Source: a virus. Taken from it: a stretch of 64,000 bases of DNA. This document shows positions 1-8,061 of the stretch, piece by piece (positions within the stretch are counted from its first letter, which is position 1; each line of letters begins with the position of its first letter). Below the pieces are notes generated by a model, which was not told the DNA's origin, did not search any database, and saw nothing but the letters and a program-made list of their open reading frames with translations. A program made the position numbers and the translations under genes. The DNA lies in IMG/VR virus record IMGVR_UViG_3300040770_000293, positions 34,515 through 98,514 of that record, one strand, 5' to 3'.

Positions 1-1
1 T

Positions 2-349
2 ATTACTACAGCAGGTATAACTGAAGATGATATTAAACTGTTTACTTGGTTGGAGAATGTATATAAATCTATGGATAAAGAGGCTGGGAATAAAAGAAAA
101 TGTAAAAATTTTATTGCTCAGTTTAGGGCTAATTCAGGTATTTGTAAAAATCATCTAGCTTTTCTTTGTCAAACATTTATAAATGATGATAAAGAAATAG
201 AATACAGTCAAAAACTTGAATTTTTATTTTTTAAGGGGGCTAATTTATTTGAAACTAAGTTTGACATTTATCAAAGCCGACTGTTTCAATATTATGAAAA
301 AAGAAAAGAATTTTTTGAAGATGCTTTCACAAGAATAAACAACAACTAA
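2..349 (+). CDS. Unknown protein, 5' end outside the window
   Basis: The reading frame is open to the left edge, so only the C-terminal 115 or so residues are visible. A TTG at 50 could be read as a start, but the 16 upstream codons look equally coding, so this is a truncated gene rather than a new start. The visible part is charged, rich in Lys, Phe and Asn, and has no motif I recognise. It ends with TAA directly against the ATG of the helicase gene, so the two are probably co-transcribed and the product may serve replication. Confidence 0.7.
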   Translation: MTTAGITEDDIKLFTWLENVYKSMDKEAGNKRKCKNFIAQFRANSGICKNHLAFLCQTFINDDKEIEYSQKLEFLFFKGANLFETKFDIYQSRLFQYYEKRKEFFEDAFTRINNN

Positions 350-1468
350 ATGCAAGAAATTACCTTAGATAATAGAATAAGAAAAGTAGGAGATGCAGCT
401 ACAGAAGCTTTTTGTGAATTAAATAAAATACAGAAAAAAGAGAAGTTAATACTAAAGACAGGAGAAGAAATGATAGACTGCCATATTGGTGGGTTATTAG
501 TAGGAGATTGTGTTTTATTAGCTGGTGCTCCAAGTTCAGGTAAATCTGAAACTCTTTATAGAATGATTGAAAAAATAATGAGTAAAGAAGTTAACTTTTT
601 TGCTGATAATTTTGTTAGTCTAGAATTTAGTATGGAGATGAGGATGTTAAATAAATTACTTCGTTCTACTCACACTTTACTAGGAAAGAAAAAATCAGAT
701 ATTCTATTTGAACCTTTTAATGAAGATGAAGCGAAAAAAGTAAAAGAATATTATGAAAATTTAAAAGATAACAGAAGATATGTAGTACAAGCTCCTGTAA
801 CTCCAGAAGAATTTTACAAAATGACTAAAGAGTTTTGCTTACTAAATACCTCAAAAGACGCTATAATTCTTTCAATTGACCACTTGTTGCTTTTTTCAGG
901 CTCTGATAAACAGTCTGTTCTTGAAAGAATTTCTGAGTTTGTCAACTTATTAAAATTAGAATTCAAAAATATATATTTTATTCTTTTATCTCAATTAAAT
1001 CGTTCTCACAATGCTATAATAAAAGTTAAATCTAACGATATGATACCTACCAATTCTTTACTTTTTGGTTCGTCCTTTATGGAGCAATTAGCATCTTACA
1101 TTGTGATTATAACTAACCCTTTTAAACAGTCTATTGACCAATATTTAAAAGTTAATATTAATAGATACGACTATTTATCAGAGTTTTTTGGTGAAGAAGA
1201 TAAAAATGACAGAGTTTCGTTTTCTACTGTTGGGAATCTGTTCTTTTTTGTTACAAAAACTAGGGAGTCAGATAATGCTTGGAAAGATTTATTTATTAAA
1301 CGTTTAGATTTAAATGAGGATCAACTTAAAAAAATGAAACAATCTGTTGTGGATAATTCTTTATCTTTACCTACTCCAAACTTTACTTCAACACCTGTAT
1401 TTAATTATCCACCTGTAACTCCTAACTTTTATTTGGAAGATGCTTTTGGAGATGATAAGCCGTTTTAA
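350..1468 (+). CDS. DnaB-family (SF4) replicative helicase
   Basis: 372 residues. The RecA-like ATPase core is visible: a Walker A loop GAPSSGKS near residues 59-66, a Walker B strand ending in SID near 175-177, and the DnaB-type LLSQLNR motif near 212-218. The N-terminal primase-interaction domain of cellular DnaB is essentially absent (about 45 residues before the core), as in many phage helicases. It should unwind DNA 5'-3' at the phage fork. It lies upstream of the DNA polymerase on the same strand, fitting a replication operon. The ATG at 350 follows the previous TAA without a gap. The Pro/Thr-rich tail (about residues 345-372) is probably disordered. Confidence 0.9.
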   Translation: MQEITLDNRIRKVGDAATEAFCELNKIQKKEKLILKTGEEMIDCHIGGLLVGDCVLLAGAPSSGKSETLYRMIEKIMSKEVNFFADNFVSLEFSMEMRMLNKLLRSTHTLLGKKKSDILFEPFNEDEAKKVKEYYENLKDNRRYVVQAPVTPEEFYKMTKEFCLLNTSKDAIILSIDHLLLFSGSDKQSVLERISEFVNLLKLEFKNIYFILLSQLNRSHNAIIKVKSNDMIPTNSLLFGSSFMEQLASYIVIITNPFKQSIDQYLKVNINRYDYLSEFFGEEDKNDRVSFSTVGNLFFFVTKTRESDNAWKDLFIKRLDLNEDQLKKMKQSVVDNSLSLPTPNFTSTPVFNYPPVTPNFYLEDAFGDDKPF

Positions 1469-1488
1469 ACTTTTTTATTAAGTTTTTC

Positions 1489-1519
1489 TTGCGGGAATAA
1501 AAGATAATACATATATTTG
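1489..1519 (+). promoter_or_regulatory. Bacteroidota-type promoter with conserved upstream box (copy 1)
   Basis: TTG at 1489-1491, exactly 20 bases, then TATATTTG at 1512-1519, matching the primary Bacteroidota promoter form. It lies inside a 46-base segment (1477-1522) that recurs at 6225-6270 with only three differences, including the GCGGGAATAAAA box in the spacer. It drives the gene at 1536 and probably the unit ending at the terminator at 6191. Confidence 0.85.
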
Positions 1520-1535
1520 TAAAAAATAAAAAATT

Positions 1536-1850
1536 ATGGAGATAAGTTTAAAATTAAATCATGGTTCTGCTTATTTAAAAGTAGAAGCAGATAACGTAAG
1601 AATAGAAGAACATATAAGTGAAACTATTTATGGAGTAAAGGAGGACGGCACTAAAGATTTTAGTCAAAGATTTGGCTATGATATAAGTGATGAATACTTA
1701 ACTCAACTAGAAAGGGTCTTAGAAGATATGTTTTATTATAGAGTTAAAGAGTATGACAGTAATGGTTTGATAAGGCAAGCCTTTAATAAGTTGCCTGAAG
1801 ATGTGAAAAAAGATATGTTAAAAGAATTAAATGAGACTCATGGATTATAA
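1536..1850 (+). CDS. Unknown 104-residue early protein
   Basis: First gene behind the promoter at 1489. The ATG sits in an A-rich leader (AAAAATTATGG). The product is acidic with alternating charged residues, and no recognised domain. The 3' end overlaps the next gene by up to 20 bp, suggesting translational coupling. Confidence 0.8.
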   Translation: MEISLKLNHGSAYLKVEADNVRIEEHISETIYGVKEDGTKDFSQRFGYDISDEYLTQLERVLEDMFYYRVKEYDSNGLIRQAFNKLPEDVKKDMLKELNETHGL

Positions 1851-2229
1851 AACAGCTTGGAATAAATACGTGGAAACCATACAAAGTTCTGCTTACATGC
1901 AAAGATTAACTCTTGCTAATGAAGAAAAGTTATTTAAAGCAGGATTTGAATATGCTAGAAATAATGAAAAGCTCTACACAGAAAAAGCAAAACAATTTCT
2001 AGAAAGTAAGCAAGAAGAGCATTTCAATAAGTTTGATGTATATGCTGATACTAACAGTAAGATAGCTGAATGGATGGAGGAGTATGCTAGAAACTTTAAA
2101 GTAGATAAATTAGAAATAATAGATCATACACCTAATGGAGAAGGTAGAGCTTACATTAAAAGAGGAGATATAACGGGAGAAATACAATTACAAGACGAGG
2201 GTAAAAGTTTTAAAATATTTTTAAAATAA
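1831..2229 (+). CDS. Unknown 132-residue early protein
   Basis: Mostly helical, charged protein of unknown role. There are two possible starts: ATG 1831 (20 bp overlap with the previous gene) and ATG 1840 (11 bp overlap). I keep the longer form but consider 1840 equally possible. The C-terminal third (roughly residues 95-132) looks like a small beta-rich segment with Gly turns. Confidence 0.75.
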   Translation: MRLMDYKTAWNKYVETIQSSAYMQRLTLANEEKLFKAGFEYARNNEKLYTEKAKQFLESKQEEHFNKFDVYADTNSKIAEWMEEYARNFKVDKLEIIDHTPNGEGRAYIKRGDITGEIQLQDEGKSFKIFLK

Positions 2230-2235
2230 ATTATT

Positions 2236-2409
2236 ATGTGGGAATTAATTAAAAAATGGATTGAGAATAAGTCTTACAGATGTGAGCATAATTGGGAATT
2301 GCTTACAGAAAAAGATGTGTATTTAACTAGTAGTGATAAAATGCCACATATGACAAAATTTGTTTATAGGTGTAAAAAGTGTTGTAAATCTAAAACTATA
2401 AAGACTTAA
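2236..2409 (+). CDS. Small putative zinc-binding protein (57 residues)
   Basis: ATG 2236 follows the previous stop by 6 bases. A C-x-H pair near residues 16-18 and a C-x-x-C-C cluster near 47-51 could form a zinc ribbon. No family recognised. It is in line with neighbouring tightly packed genes and is followed after 2 bases by the next start. Confidence 0.65.
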   Translation: MWELIKKWIENKSYRCEHNWELLTEKDVYLTSSDKMPHMTKFVYRCKKCCKSKTIKT

Positions 2410-2411
2410 CT

Positions 2412-2582
2412 ATGAAAGAAGTAAGGTTTAAAACTATAAATATAGGAGAAGTATTTTTTATTAAAACTGAAGATTATAACCGTATCTCTCAATGTGTTAA
2501 AGTTGGTGATTTATTAGGAGAAGAGATTTTTGGTGGTTTATTTCCTTTGGCGGAAAGTGATTTAATACTTGTAGAAGAATGA
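2412..2582 (+). CDS. Small unknown protein (56 residues)
   Basis: Starts MKEVRFKTINIGEVF and ends with TGA overlapping the next start as ATGA (2579-2582), the classic coupling arrangement used repeatedly in this block. The Gly/Val pattern suggests a small beta-barrel-like fold. Function unknown. Confidence 0.65.
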   Translation: MKEVRFKTINIGEVFFIKTEDYNRISQCVKVGDLLGEEIFGGLFPLAESDLILVEE

Positions 2583-3043
2583 CACAAATAATTCTTAAGG
2601 ATGTTATACAAATAACAGATAAAGATATATTAAACGCAATGGCTTACACGTTATATAAACTAAACTATGAAGAAGTTTTAAGGAATAATGAGCTAGAGTG
2701 GGAAGATGTTTGTCAAGAGTTTATAAATGCTATAGAAAGCCCTAAACTAATTGAATTTTATTTGTTGGGAGCTTTCGTAAAAAGTATGTCAAATATAGAA
2801 ATAGCATGTATAAAATTTAATAGTTTTAAAGTTTCTATGTATATCACAGATAAATTTTTAGTTAATGAAGTTTATAAAGATTATTTTAAAGTGGGGTTAT
2901 TAAACGATAGTGACAAAAGAGAGTTTAAAAGAGTGGGAAAATACGAGGAAATTATAAAATTCTTAAAAGAGTTACAATTCCCTTATGTATGGGAGTATGA
3001 GAAATTTTTTAGATTGGGATGTTCTTTTAATAAAAATAATTAA
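2579..3043 (+). CDS. Unknown 154-residue early protein
   Basis: Helix-rich protein with no recognised motif. Its start is embedded in the ATGA overlap with the preceding small gene, and its TAA is followed 2 bases later by the next ATG. Both junctions support the called boundaries. Confidence 0.8.
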   Translation: MTQIILKDVIQITDKDILNAMAYTLYKLNYEEVLRNNELEWEDVCQEFINAIESPKLIEFYLLGAFVKSMSNIEIACIKFNSFKVSMYITDKFLVNEVYKDYFKVGLLNDSDKREFKRVGKYEEIIKFLKELQFPYVWEYEKFFRLGCSFNKNN

Positions 3044-3045
3044 TT

Positions 3046-3735
3046 ATGTTAGAAAAATTTATAGAAGAGTGGCTTCCTAAAACAATACAATGGGATAATA
3101 TAGGTAAATTTATATTAGAATCAGGTATAGAAATTACAGAAGAACAGAATCCTAAATGGTTGACAGGTTATACAAACATTGGTAAAAGTCATAAACCACA
3201 TCACAAAGATGAGTATGTGCGTTACATGGAAGAAAGTCTATTTGTGCTTCATGATGTAGTTCATCAAATATTTACCTTAGAAACTGAATGCTCAAAGGAA
3301 GAATATGTAAAACGTCAACTATACGGAGAGTTATTTACCTTTTACTTAACAGAGTATGTGATACCTAGTTATTGGTATATTACTCATTCTAAATACCTAG
3401 ATGACGATAGGGGATGTTTTTGGTTAATGTATGATATACTTAAGGATAAACCTAAAGATATTAATATTATTGATTGGATGTGGGATATTTTTATAGATGA
3501 AAGTAGAGGAGTATGGACTATCAATATAAAAGGTTTAGAGAAATATAGAAAGATGTTCCAAGAAGATTTAGAAAACTCTAAGAAAAATTACAAGAATTTA
3601 CCTAAGATTAAAAGTTATTGCATGGTTGGGGCTTCAAGTCAAAATCATATAGACTTTTTTGAAGCTGTTTCTTGTGGCGCAATAAAAAATATAAAAAGAG
3701 ATTTTAATTTAGAACTGCCAAGTAATTGGATTTAA
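3046..3735 (+). CDS. Unknown 229-residue protein with a His-rich central motif
   Basis: Starts in the TTAATTATG context. Around residues 68-76 there is an LHDVVHQIF segment (H-x3-H), followed by a conserved-looking Glu/Tyr-rich helix near residues 98-115. Such an arrangement can bind a metal, but I cannot assign a hydrolase family. Co-directional with replication genes. Confidence 0.8.
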   Translation: MLEKFIEEWLPKTIQWDNIGKFILESGIEITEEQNPKWLTGYTNIGKSHKPHHKDEYVRYMEESLFVLHDVVHQIFTLETECSKEEYVKRQLYGELFTFYLTEYVIPSYWYITHSKYLDDDRGCFWLMYDILKDKPKDINIIDWMWDIFIDESRGVWTINIKGLEKYRKMFQEDLENSKKNYKNLPKIKSYCMVGASSQNHIDFFEAVSCGAIKNIKRDFNLELPSNWI

Positions 3736-3759
3736 TTTCAGCAAAAAAAATAAAAACAG

Positions 3760-3906
3760 ATGGAAGAGATAAAAGAATGTAACTTAAACGAAAATGGTAA
3801 CTGTACTTGTTACTTGGAAAAGTGTTCTGAAATAAGTGATTGTGCACCAAAGTTGATTATAAAAAGAAATATGTTAACAGTAAATAAATTGATAAATGAA
3901 AAGTAA
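3760..3906 (+). CDS. Small Cys-rich protein (48 residues)
   Basis: ATG 3760 to TAA 3906, overlapping the following gene by 11 bp. Five cysteines lie between residues 7 and 28 in a C-x7-C-x-C-x4-C-x5-C pattern, typical of small phage metal-binding proteins. No function can be assigned. Confidence 0.6.
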   Translation: MEEIKECNLNENGNCTCYLEKCSEISDCAPKLIIKRNMLTVNKLINEK

Positions 3907-4228
3907 GGCAACAAACACAGAGGTAATGTTATTTTTTATAGGTTTTATATTTTCGATTATTAGTTTATTCACTTTGAACGACTATGTAATTGGATTGAGT
4001 ATAGGAATACTAAGTACTTTAAATGTAATTTGGTATTTTTCAGATATCTTTAATAAAAAACCAGAAAGATACACTTATAAAGGCAACACCTACACTTTTA
4101 ATTATTACTGTTCTTTTAAGCACCCTGAAAATAGAGGTTGGGTTACAGCGGTAAACTATTCTGACAAAGCAGGTAATAAATATATAAGAGAAGTTTCTGA
4201 ATTTAATAAATTATTTATAAATGAGTAA
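3896..4228 (+). CDS. Small membrane protein with two transmembrane segments
   Basis: 110 residues. Two hydrophobic stretches (about residues 10-28 and 31-49) separated by a short Asn/Asp turn suggest a helical hairpin in the inner membrane. The C-terminal half is polar, Tyr/Lys-rich and probably cytoplasmic. It overlaps its neighbours on both sides (11 and 8 bp). Role unknown. Confidence 0.75.
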   Translation: MKSKATNTEVMLFFIGFIFSIISLFTLNDYVIGLSIGILSTLNVIWYFSDIFNKKPERYTYKGNTYTFNYYCSFKHPENRGWVTAVNYSDKAGNKYIREVSEFNKLFINE

Positions 4229-6182
4229 GTTTAATTTAGATGGAGCTTTTGTAATTGATATTGAAACTAGAGGTCTTTTAGATAAGTTAAAGTCTAAGGA
4301 AGATTTACATGTAATGTCTGTTGGGTGGAAATCTGATGGTAAGTGGAATATTAAATCTACAAATAGAGAAGAAGATATTGCTAAGATATTTGAAAATCCT
4401 AACAATACTGTTGTTGGTCATTTTTTTATTGCCTATGACTTACCTGCTCTTAAGATAATGTTTCCTAATATTAATTTTAGAGCAAAGATTATTGACTCAT
4501 TAGCTTTAAGTCACTATCTATTTAATGATAGACTGAAGCATGGGCTTGAAGATTATGGTGTTGAATTTGGGTATGAGAAGGTTAAAATTAGTGAGGAAGA
4601 GTGGGAAAATCTTACCTATGATAAAGCTAAAGAAAGATGTGAAAGAGACGTTCAAATAAACTGTATACTTTGGGATAAACAGTTAACCCTACTTAGAGAG
4701 TTATATGAAACGGATGATGAAATTTATTCTCCCATTGCAAGATGTAATTTTAAAATGGAACTTCTACACATCCAAGAAAATAATAGGATAAAGCTTGACC
4801 TAGAAATGTGTGAGAAAAATTTAGAATTCTTAGAAGATATTATAAGTAAAAAAGAGATTGAATTAAACTCTATACTTCCTAAAATAAAAAATATAGCTAT
4901 AAGAAAAAAACCAAAAACTTTATTTAAAGCTAATGGTCAACTTTCAGTAGTTGGAGAAAAGTGGGTAAATATGGTTAAATATTTAAGCTTGCCTGAAGAT
5001 TATTCTGGAGATATTAATGAAGTAGTTTCAGAGTCTGAACCAAACTGCCAATCAACTAAACAAATGAAAGATTATCTTTTCTCAAAAGGTTGGAAACCTA
5101 AATTGTTTAAAGACGGAGCTAATGGTAAAGTTCCTCAGTTAAGGGATGATAGTAAAATGTTATGCTCTAGTATTAAATTACTAATTAAAACTGTACCTGA
5201 ATTAGAGGCTCTTGATGGACTTTCAGTTGCTCAACATAGGGCTGGATATTTAAAGGCATTTAGAGACACTGTAGATACTAATGGTTATGTTAAAGCAGGT
5301 TGGTCAGGTATGGCAAAAACCTTTCGTGTAAAACATAATAAACCCATAGTTAATTTGCCCTCTAATGGTTCTCAATATGGTGATTTAGTTAGGGCTGTAT
5401 TAATCGCTCCAAAAGGTAAGGTTTTTGTCAATGCGGATTTGAGTAGTTTAGAGGATAAAACTAAGCAATGTTGTATATTTCCTTACGACCCAGACTATGT
5501 TCAAACTTTAAATACTCCAGGATACGATGCCCACTTGCGTATTGCTAAATTAGGAGGTTTCATGTCTGACGATGAAATTGAGTTTTTTAAGTGGTATAAA
5601 ACTAAAGATAAAAAACAGTCAGATTTACCTGAGTCATTTAAGTTGTACTCAGAAGAAGAATTATCGTTACAGTTCAAACGGTTGTCTAAAGTTAGGCATT
5701 CAGCCAAAACTACAAATTATTCAGCGACTTATGGCGCATCTTACAAAAAGATTGCAGAGTCAGCAGACATACCTGAAAAAGATGCAAAAGCTTTACATAG
5801 CACTTATTGGGAATTAAATTGGAGTGTTAAAAAATTTGCAAATGATTTAAAGACAAAAGATGTTGATGGTAGAACTTGGATTTATTCTCCTTTTACAAAA
5901 CTTTGGTTACTACTAACTTCAGATCATATCCGTTTTTCTGCTGTAAATCAAAACTTTGGAGCTTGTGTGTTTGATACTTTTTTATGGTTTTTAATTCAAG
6001 CAGGAGTTAAACCTATAATGAACATACATGATGAATTATCTTTTTATATTAACGAAGGGCAAGAAGACTGGGCAAGAAGAGTTATTAAAGAGAGTATGGA
6101 TAAAGTAAATGCAATCTTTAATCAACCTATAAAATTTGAGTCTGAACCTGAGTTTGCAACATCTTATGGAAATGTCCATTAA
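4221..6182 (+). CDS. Family A DNA polymerase with 3'-5' exonuclease domain
   Basis: 653 residues; replicates the phage genome. The N-terminal exonuclease keeps its acidic motifs: DIE at 13-15, GHFFIAYD ending at Asp73, and a Y-x-x-A-x-E-x-C-E-R-D stretch near 133-143, so proofreading is probably active. Polymerase motif A is DLSSLE (about 405-410), motif B is RHSAKTTNYSATYG (about 491-504), and motif C is the HDE in NIHDELSF (about 600-607). Motif A is followed by Asp-Lys instead of the usual Leu-Arg, a divergent form. It overlaps the previous gene by 8 bp and is followed by a terminator. Confidence 0.93.
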   Translation: MSKFNLDGAFVIDIETRGLLDKLKSKEDLHVMSVGWKSDGKWNIKSTNREEDIAKIFENPNNTVVGHFFIAYDLPALKIMFPNINFRAKIIDSLALSHYLFNDRLKHGLEDYGVEFGYEKVKISEEEWENLTYDKAKERCERDVQINCILWDKQLTLLRELYETDDEIYSPIARCNFKMELLHIQENNRIKLDLEMCEKNLEFLEDIISKKEIELNSILPKIKNIAIRKKPKTLFKANGQLSVVGEKWVNMVKYLSLPEDYSGDINEVVSESEPNCQSTKQMKDYLFSKGWKPKLFKDGANGKVPQLRDDSKMLCSSIKLLIKTVPELEALDGLSVAQHRAGYLKAFRDTVDTNGYVKAGWSGMAKTFRVKHNKPIVNLPSNGSQYGDLVRAVLIAPKGKVFVNADLSSLEDKTKQCCIFPYDPDYVQTLNTPGYDAHLRIAKLGGFMSDDEIEFFKWYKTKDKKQSDLPESFKLYSEEELSLQFKRLSKVRHSAKTTNYSATYGASYKKIAESADIPEKDAKALHSTYWELNWSVKKFANDLKTKDVDGRTWIYSPFTKLWLLLTSDHIRFSAVNQNFGACVFDTFLWFLIQAGVKPIMNIHDELSFYINEGQEDWARRVIKESMDKVNAIFNQPIKFESEPEFATSYGNVH

Positions 6183-6190
6183 TTTATATC

Positions 6191-6220
6191 AAAGAGTCTA
6201 GTAATTAGGCTCTTTTTTAT
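6191..6220 (+). terminator. Rho-independent terminator after DNA polymerase
   Basis: Eight-pair stem AAAGAGTC (6191-6198) with GGCTCTTT (6208-6215, one G-T pair), a 9-base loop and a T-rich tail. It lies 8 bases after the polymerase stop and just before a new promoter, so it closes the first replication unit. Confidence 0.85.
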
Positions 6221-6236
6221 TTTTATTAAGTTTTTC

Positions 6237-6267
6237 TTGCGGGAATAAAAAATAATGTATATATTTG
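6237..6267 (+). promoter_or_regulatory. Bacteroidota-type promoter with conserved upstream box (copy 2)
   Basis: TTG 6237-6239, 20-base spacer, TATATTTG 6260-6267. It is a near-identical copy (43 of 46 positions over 6225-6270) of the promoter region at 1477-1522 and starts the unit beginning at 6287. Confidence 0.87.
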
Positions 6268-6286
6268 TAAAATAAAACTAGAAACT

Positions 6287-6544
6287 ATGAAAACAAGTGG
6301 ATTTAAAGAGTATAGACTGAATAAAGAAGATAAGTACTATGCTACAGAGATTAAAGCTTTAGAAATATTTAATAAGGGCTATTTAGAAGATGCGGACTTA
6401 ATTGTTTTTGGGCAAAAAGATGGAACTTGTATGGAAGCAAAAGATAGTTTAACTGACAGGGAAGAAAAAATAGTTTTAGGGGTCATACAATGGTTGGGGA
6501 CTCCAGTAGGGCAAGGTTTTATCAGAGAATTAAAGGATGAATAA
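6287..6544 (+). CDS. Unknown 85-residue early protein
   Basis: First gene after promoter copy 2, with about a 20-base leader from the -7 box. Acidic and soluble, no recognised domain. Its TAA shares one base with the next ATG (TAATG). Confidence 0.78.
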   Translation: MKTSGFKEYRLNKEDKYYATEIKALEIFNKGYLEDADLIVFGQKDGTCMEAKDSLTDREEKIVLGVIQWLGTPVGQGFIRELKDE

Positions 6545-6798
6545 TGGGAGAAATAGAAAAAATTAAATAAAGATTTGAGAGAGGGTATACTGTAGCTTTA
6601 TATGGTACTAGAGAATTAGTGCATGAGCAGATGGAAGAAGATATTAATTCTCTTTTAATTTTGTTTTCGGCGAAAAATAAAAATATAGAAGCTAAATTAG
6701 AAATGTTAAAGGAGGAGAGACTACTGTTACAAGATACAAGTATAGTTGACAATTACTTTAGATATAGAATTAAAGAACTAACAAATTTATTAAAATGA
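6544..6798 (+). pseudogene. 84-codon gene interrupted by an in-frame TAA
   Basis: ATG 6544 is correctly placed in a TAATG overlap with the previous gene, but codon 9 is TAA (6568-6570). The frame then stays open for 75 codons and ends with TGA at 6796-6798, overlapping the next start as ATGA, exactly as intact neighbours do. The residues on both sides of the stop form a plausible continuous charged helix (EKIK then RFERGY). Either the gene is broken by one substitution (for example GAA or CAA to TAA), or translation restarts at GTG 6619 or ATG 6631, or the stop is read through. Confidence 0.6.
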
Positions 6799-7145
6799 AT
6801 ATAAAATTAAATCAAGAAGTAATAATAGTAGGTATTGGAAACTGTGCTAGATATTCTACTCCTATACATAAAGGATTTGTAAACAAGATAGGTAGAAAAT
6901 GGTTTGAAGTTGATACAGAAAATTATGTAGGAAAAAGAGAGAAGTTTTCATTAGAGGATGGAAAAAGTGATGGAGGTAATTTTATGTCAGAATGGAGAGC
7001 TTTTGAATCTGAAGATGCCTATAATGAACATTTAAACAAACCTGGACTAAATAACTTAATTGTAAATAGTTTAAAAGGTTTGTCTTTTAAAGATTTAGAA
7101 AAAGTATATGATTTAATAAAATTACTTAACTTAAATAAATTATGA
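6795..7145 (+). CDS. Unknown phage protein, probably beta-rich N-terminal domain
   Basis: 116 residues. The first 80 residues have a beta-strand pattern (V-I-I-V-G-I-G, K-x-W-F-E-V) of the small barrel type seen in many Bacteroidota phage proteins; the last 25 form a helix. The start is coupled to the interrupted gene upstream (ATGA), and the stop is coupled to the next gene in the same way. No function is known to me. Confidence 0.78.
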   Translation: MNIKLNQEVIIVGIGNCARYSTPIHKGFVNKIGRKWFEVDTENYVGKREKFSLEDGKSDGGNFMSEWRAFESEDAYNEHLNKPGLNNLIVNSLKGLSFKDLEKVYDLIKLLNLNKL

Positions 7146-7297
7146 TTATACTAACATTATTACTTGTACTGCTTACAGAGATTTATTTTAAACCTAGATT
7201 TCAGTATTTAGATGAGCCAAAGCTGTTTCTTATTTTTTATTCAGCAAAATCTAAAGAGGGCGCAAAAACTAGAAAAAGACTAATAATTAAATTATGA
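7142..7297 (+). CDS. Small single-pass membrane protein (51 residues)
   Basis: ATG 7142 overlaps the previous TGA and its own TGA overlaps the next start (7294). One N-terminal hydrophobic helix (about residues 2-15) is followed by a Lys/Arg-rich cytoplasmic tail. The double ATGA coupling is the best support for its being a gene. Confidence 0.65.
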   Translation: MIILTLLLVLLTEIYFKPRFQYLDEPKLFLIFYSAKSKEGAKTRKRLIIKL

Positions 7298-7695
7298 AAT
7301 TAGAATTAAAACATTTAGCACCTTATTTGCCTTATGGATTGAAAGGGTATTGCACAGATGATATGCAAGGCGAAGAAGTATTTTTAGGAATAGAAATAAA
7401 AAAGAGGCAAATACTTTTAATAACTGATAAACTACCTATGGATTTAGAGTACTTTAAACCAATCCTACGCCCACTTTCAGACCTTACAAAAGAGATTGAA
7501 GTAAATGGAGAAAAGTTTGTGCCTAGAAAAATATTAATTAGTCATTTTGATTTTTACTATTCAGATTTAAATAAATATGATTTAGATAAGTGGGAATATA
7601 GAGTAGTTGATAAACTACTAGAATGGCACTTCGATATTTACGGATTAATAGAGAACGGATTAGCAATTAATATAAATACATTAAACTATGAGTGA
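7294..7695 (+). CDS. Conserved-type Bacteroidota phage protein of unknown function
   Basis: 133 residues. The pattern KLELKHLAPYLPYGLK at the N-terminus, ILRPLSDL near residue 50 and WHFDIYGLIENGLAI near 108-122 recalls a widespread hypothetical protein of Bacteroidota phages and mobile elements (from memory). Its role is not known. It overlaps the next small gene by 8 bp. Confidence 0.82.
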   Translation: MKLELKHLAPYLPYGLKGYCTDDMQGEEVFLGIEIKKRQILLITDKLPMDLEYFKPILRPLSDLTKEIEVNGEKFVPRKILISHFDFYYSDLNKYDLDKWEYRVVDKLLEWHFDIYGLIENGLAININTLNYE

Positions 7696-7843
7696 TATAA
7701 CAAAGTGTAATCCGAAAAATTGCCCACTAAAAGAAATGTGTTACAGGTTTACTGCGCCTGCAGATGATATGTGGCAAAGTTATTTTGTGGAAACACCTTA
7801 TGATCAGGAGAAAAAAGAATGTAAATATTATTATAAAAGATAA
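7688..7843 (+). CDS. Small Cys-rich protein (51 residues)
   Basis: Cysteines near residues 7, 12, 18 and 45 (C-x4-C-x5-C with a late C) could bind a metal ion. ATG 7688 lies within the end of the previous gene and TAA is 5 bases before the next start. Probably a real early phage protein of unknown function. Confidence 0.65.
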   Translation: MSDITKCNPKNCPLKEMCYRFTAPADDMWQSYFVETPYDQEKKECKYYYKR

Positions 7844-7848
7844 AAATT

Positions 7849-8061
7849 ATGCTATTTAAAGATATAGAAGTTTATGGAGTTTCACTAACTGTTTGTTATG
7901 TTGAACATGGAAAATATATGCCCGCCACTGAATTAGACCCAGAGGAATTTGCTGAAATTGAGATTATTTCAATTTGTGCTCAAGATAGTAATATTGATTT
8001 GCAAAATGTTATAGATGAAACTTTTGTTGATTATATAGTAGAGGAATTACATGAGCGTTAG
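7849..8061 (+). CDS. Small acidic protein (70 residues)
   Basis: Starts in the AAAAATTATG context. The sequence is short and very acidic towards the middle and end. It overlaps the primase gene by 11 bp, suggesting a translational link. No motif recognised. Confidence 0.72.
   Translation: MLFKDIEVYGVSLTVCYVEHGKYMPATELDPEEFAEIEIISICAQDSNIDLQNVIDETFVDYIVEELHER

Noticed and set aside
50-349. TTG start at 50 for the first gene
   Set aside because: The same frame is open and coding-like to the window edge, so the gene is simply cut by the border.
4211-4405. 64-codon minus-strand frame over the polymerase start
   Set aside because: Antisense shadow of the N-terminal exonuclease coding sequence.
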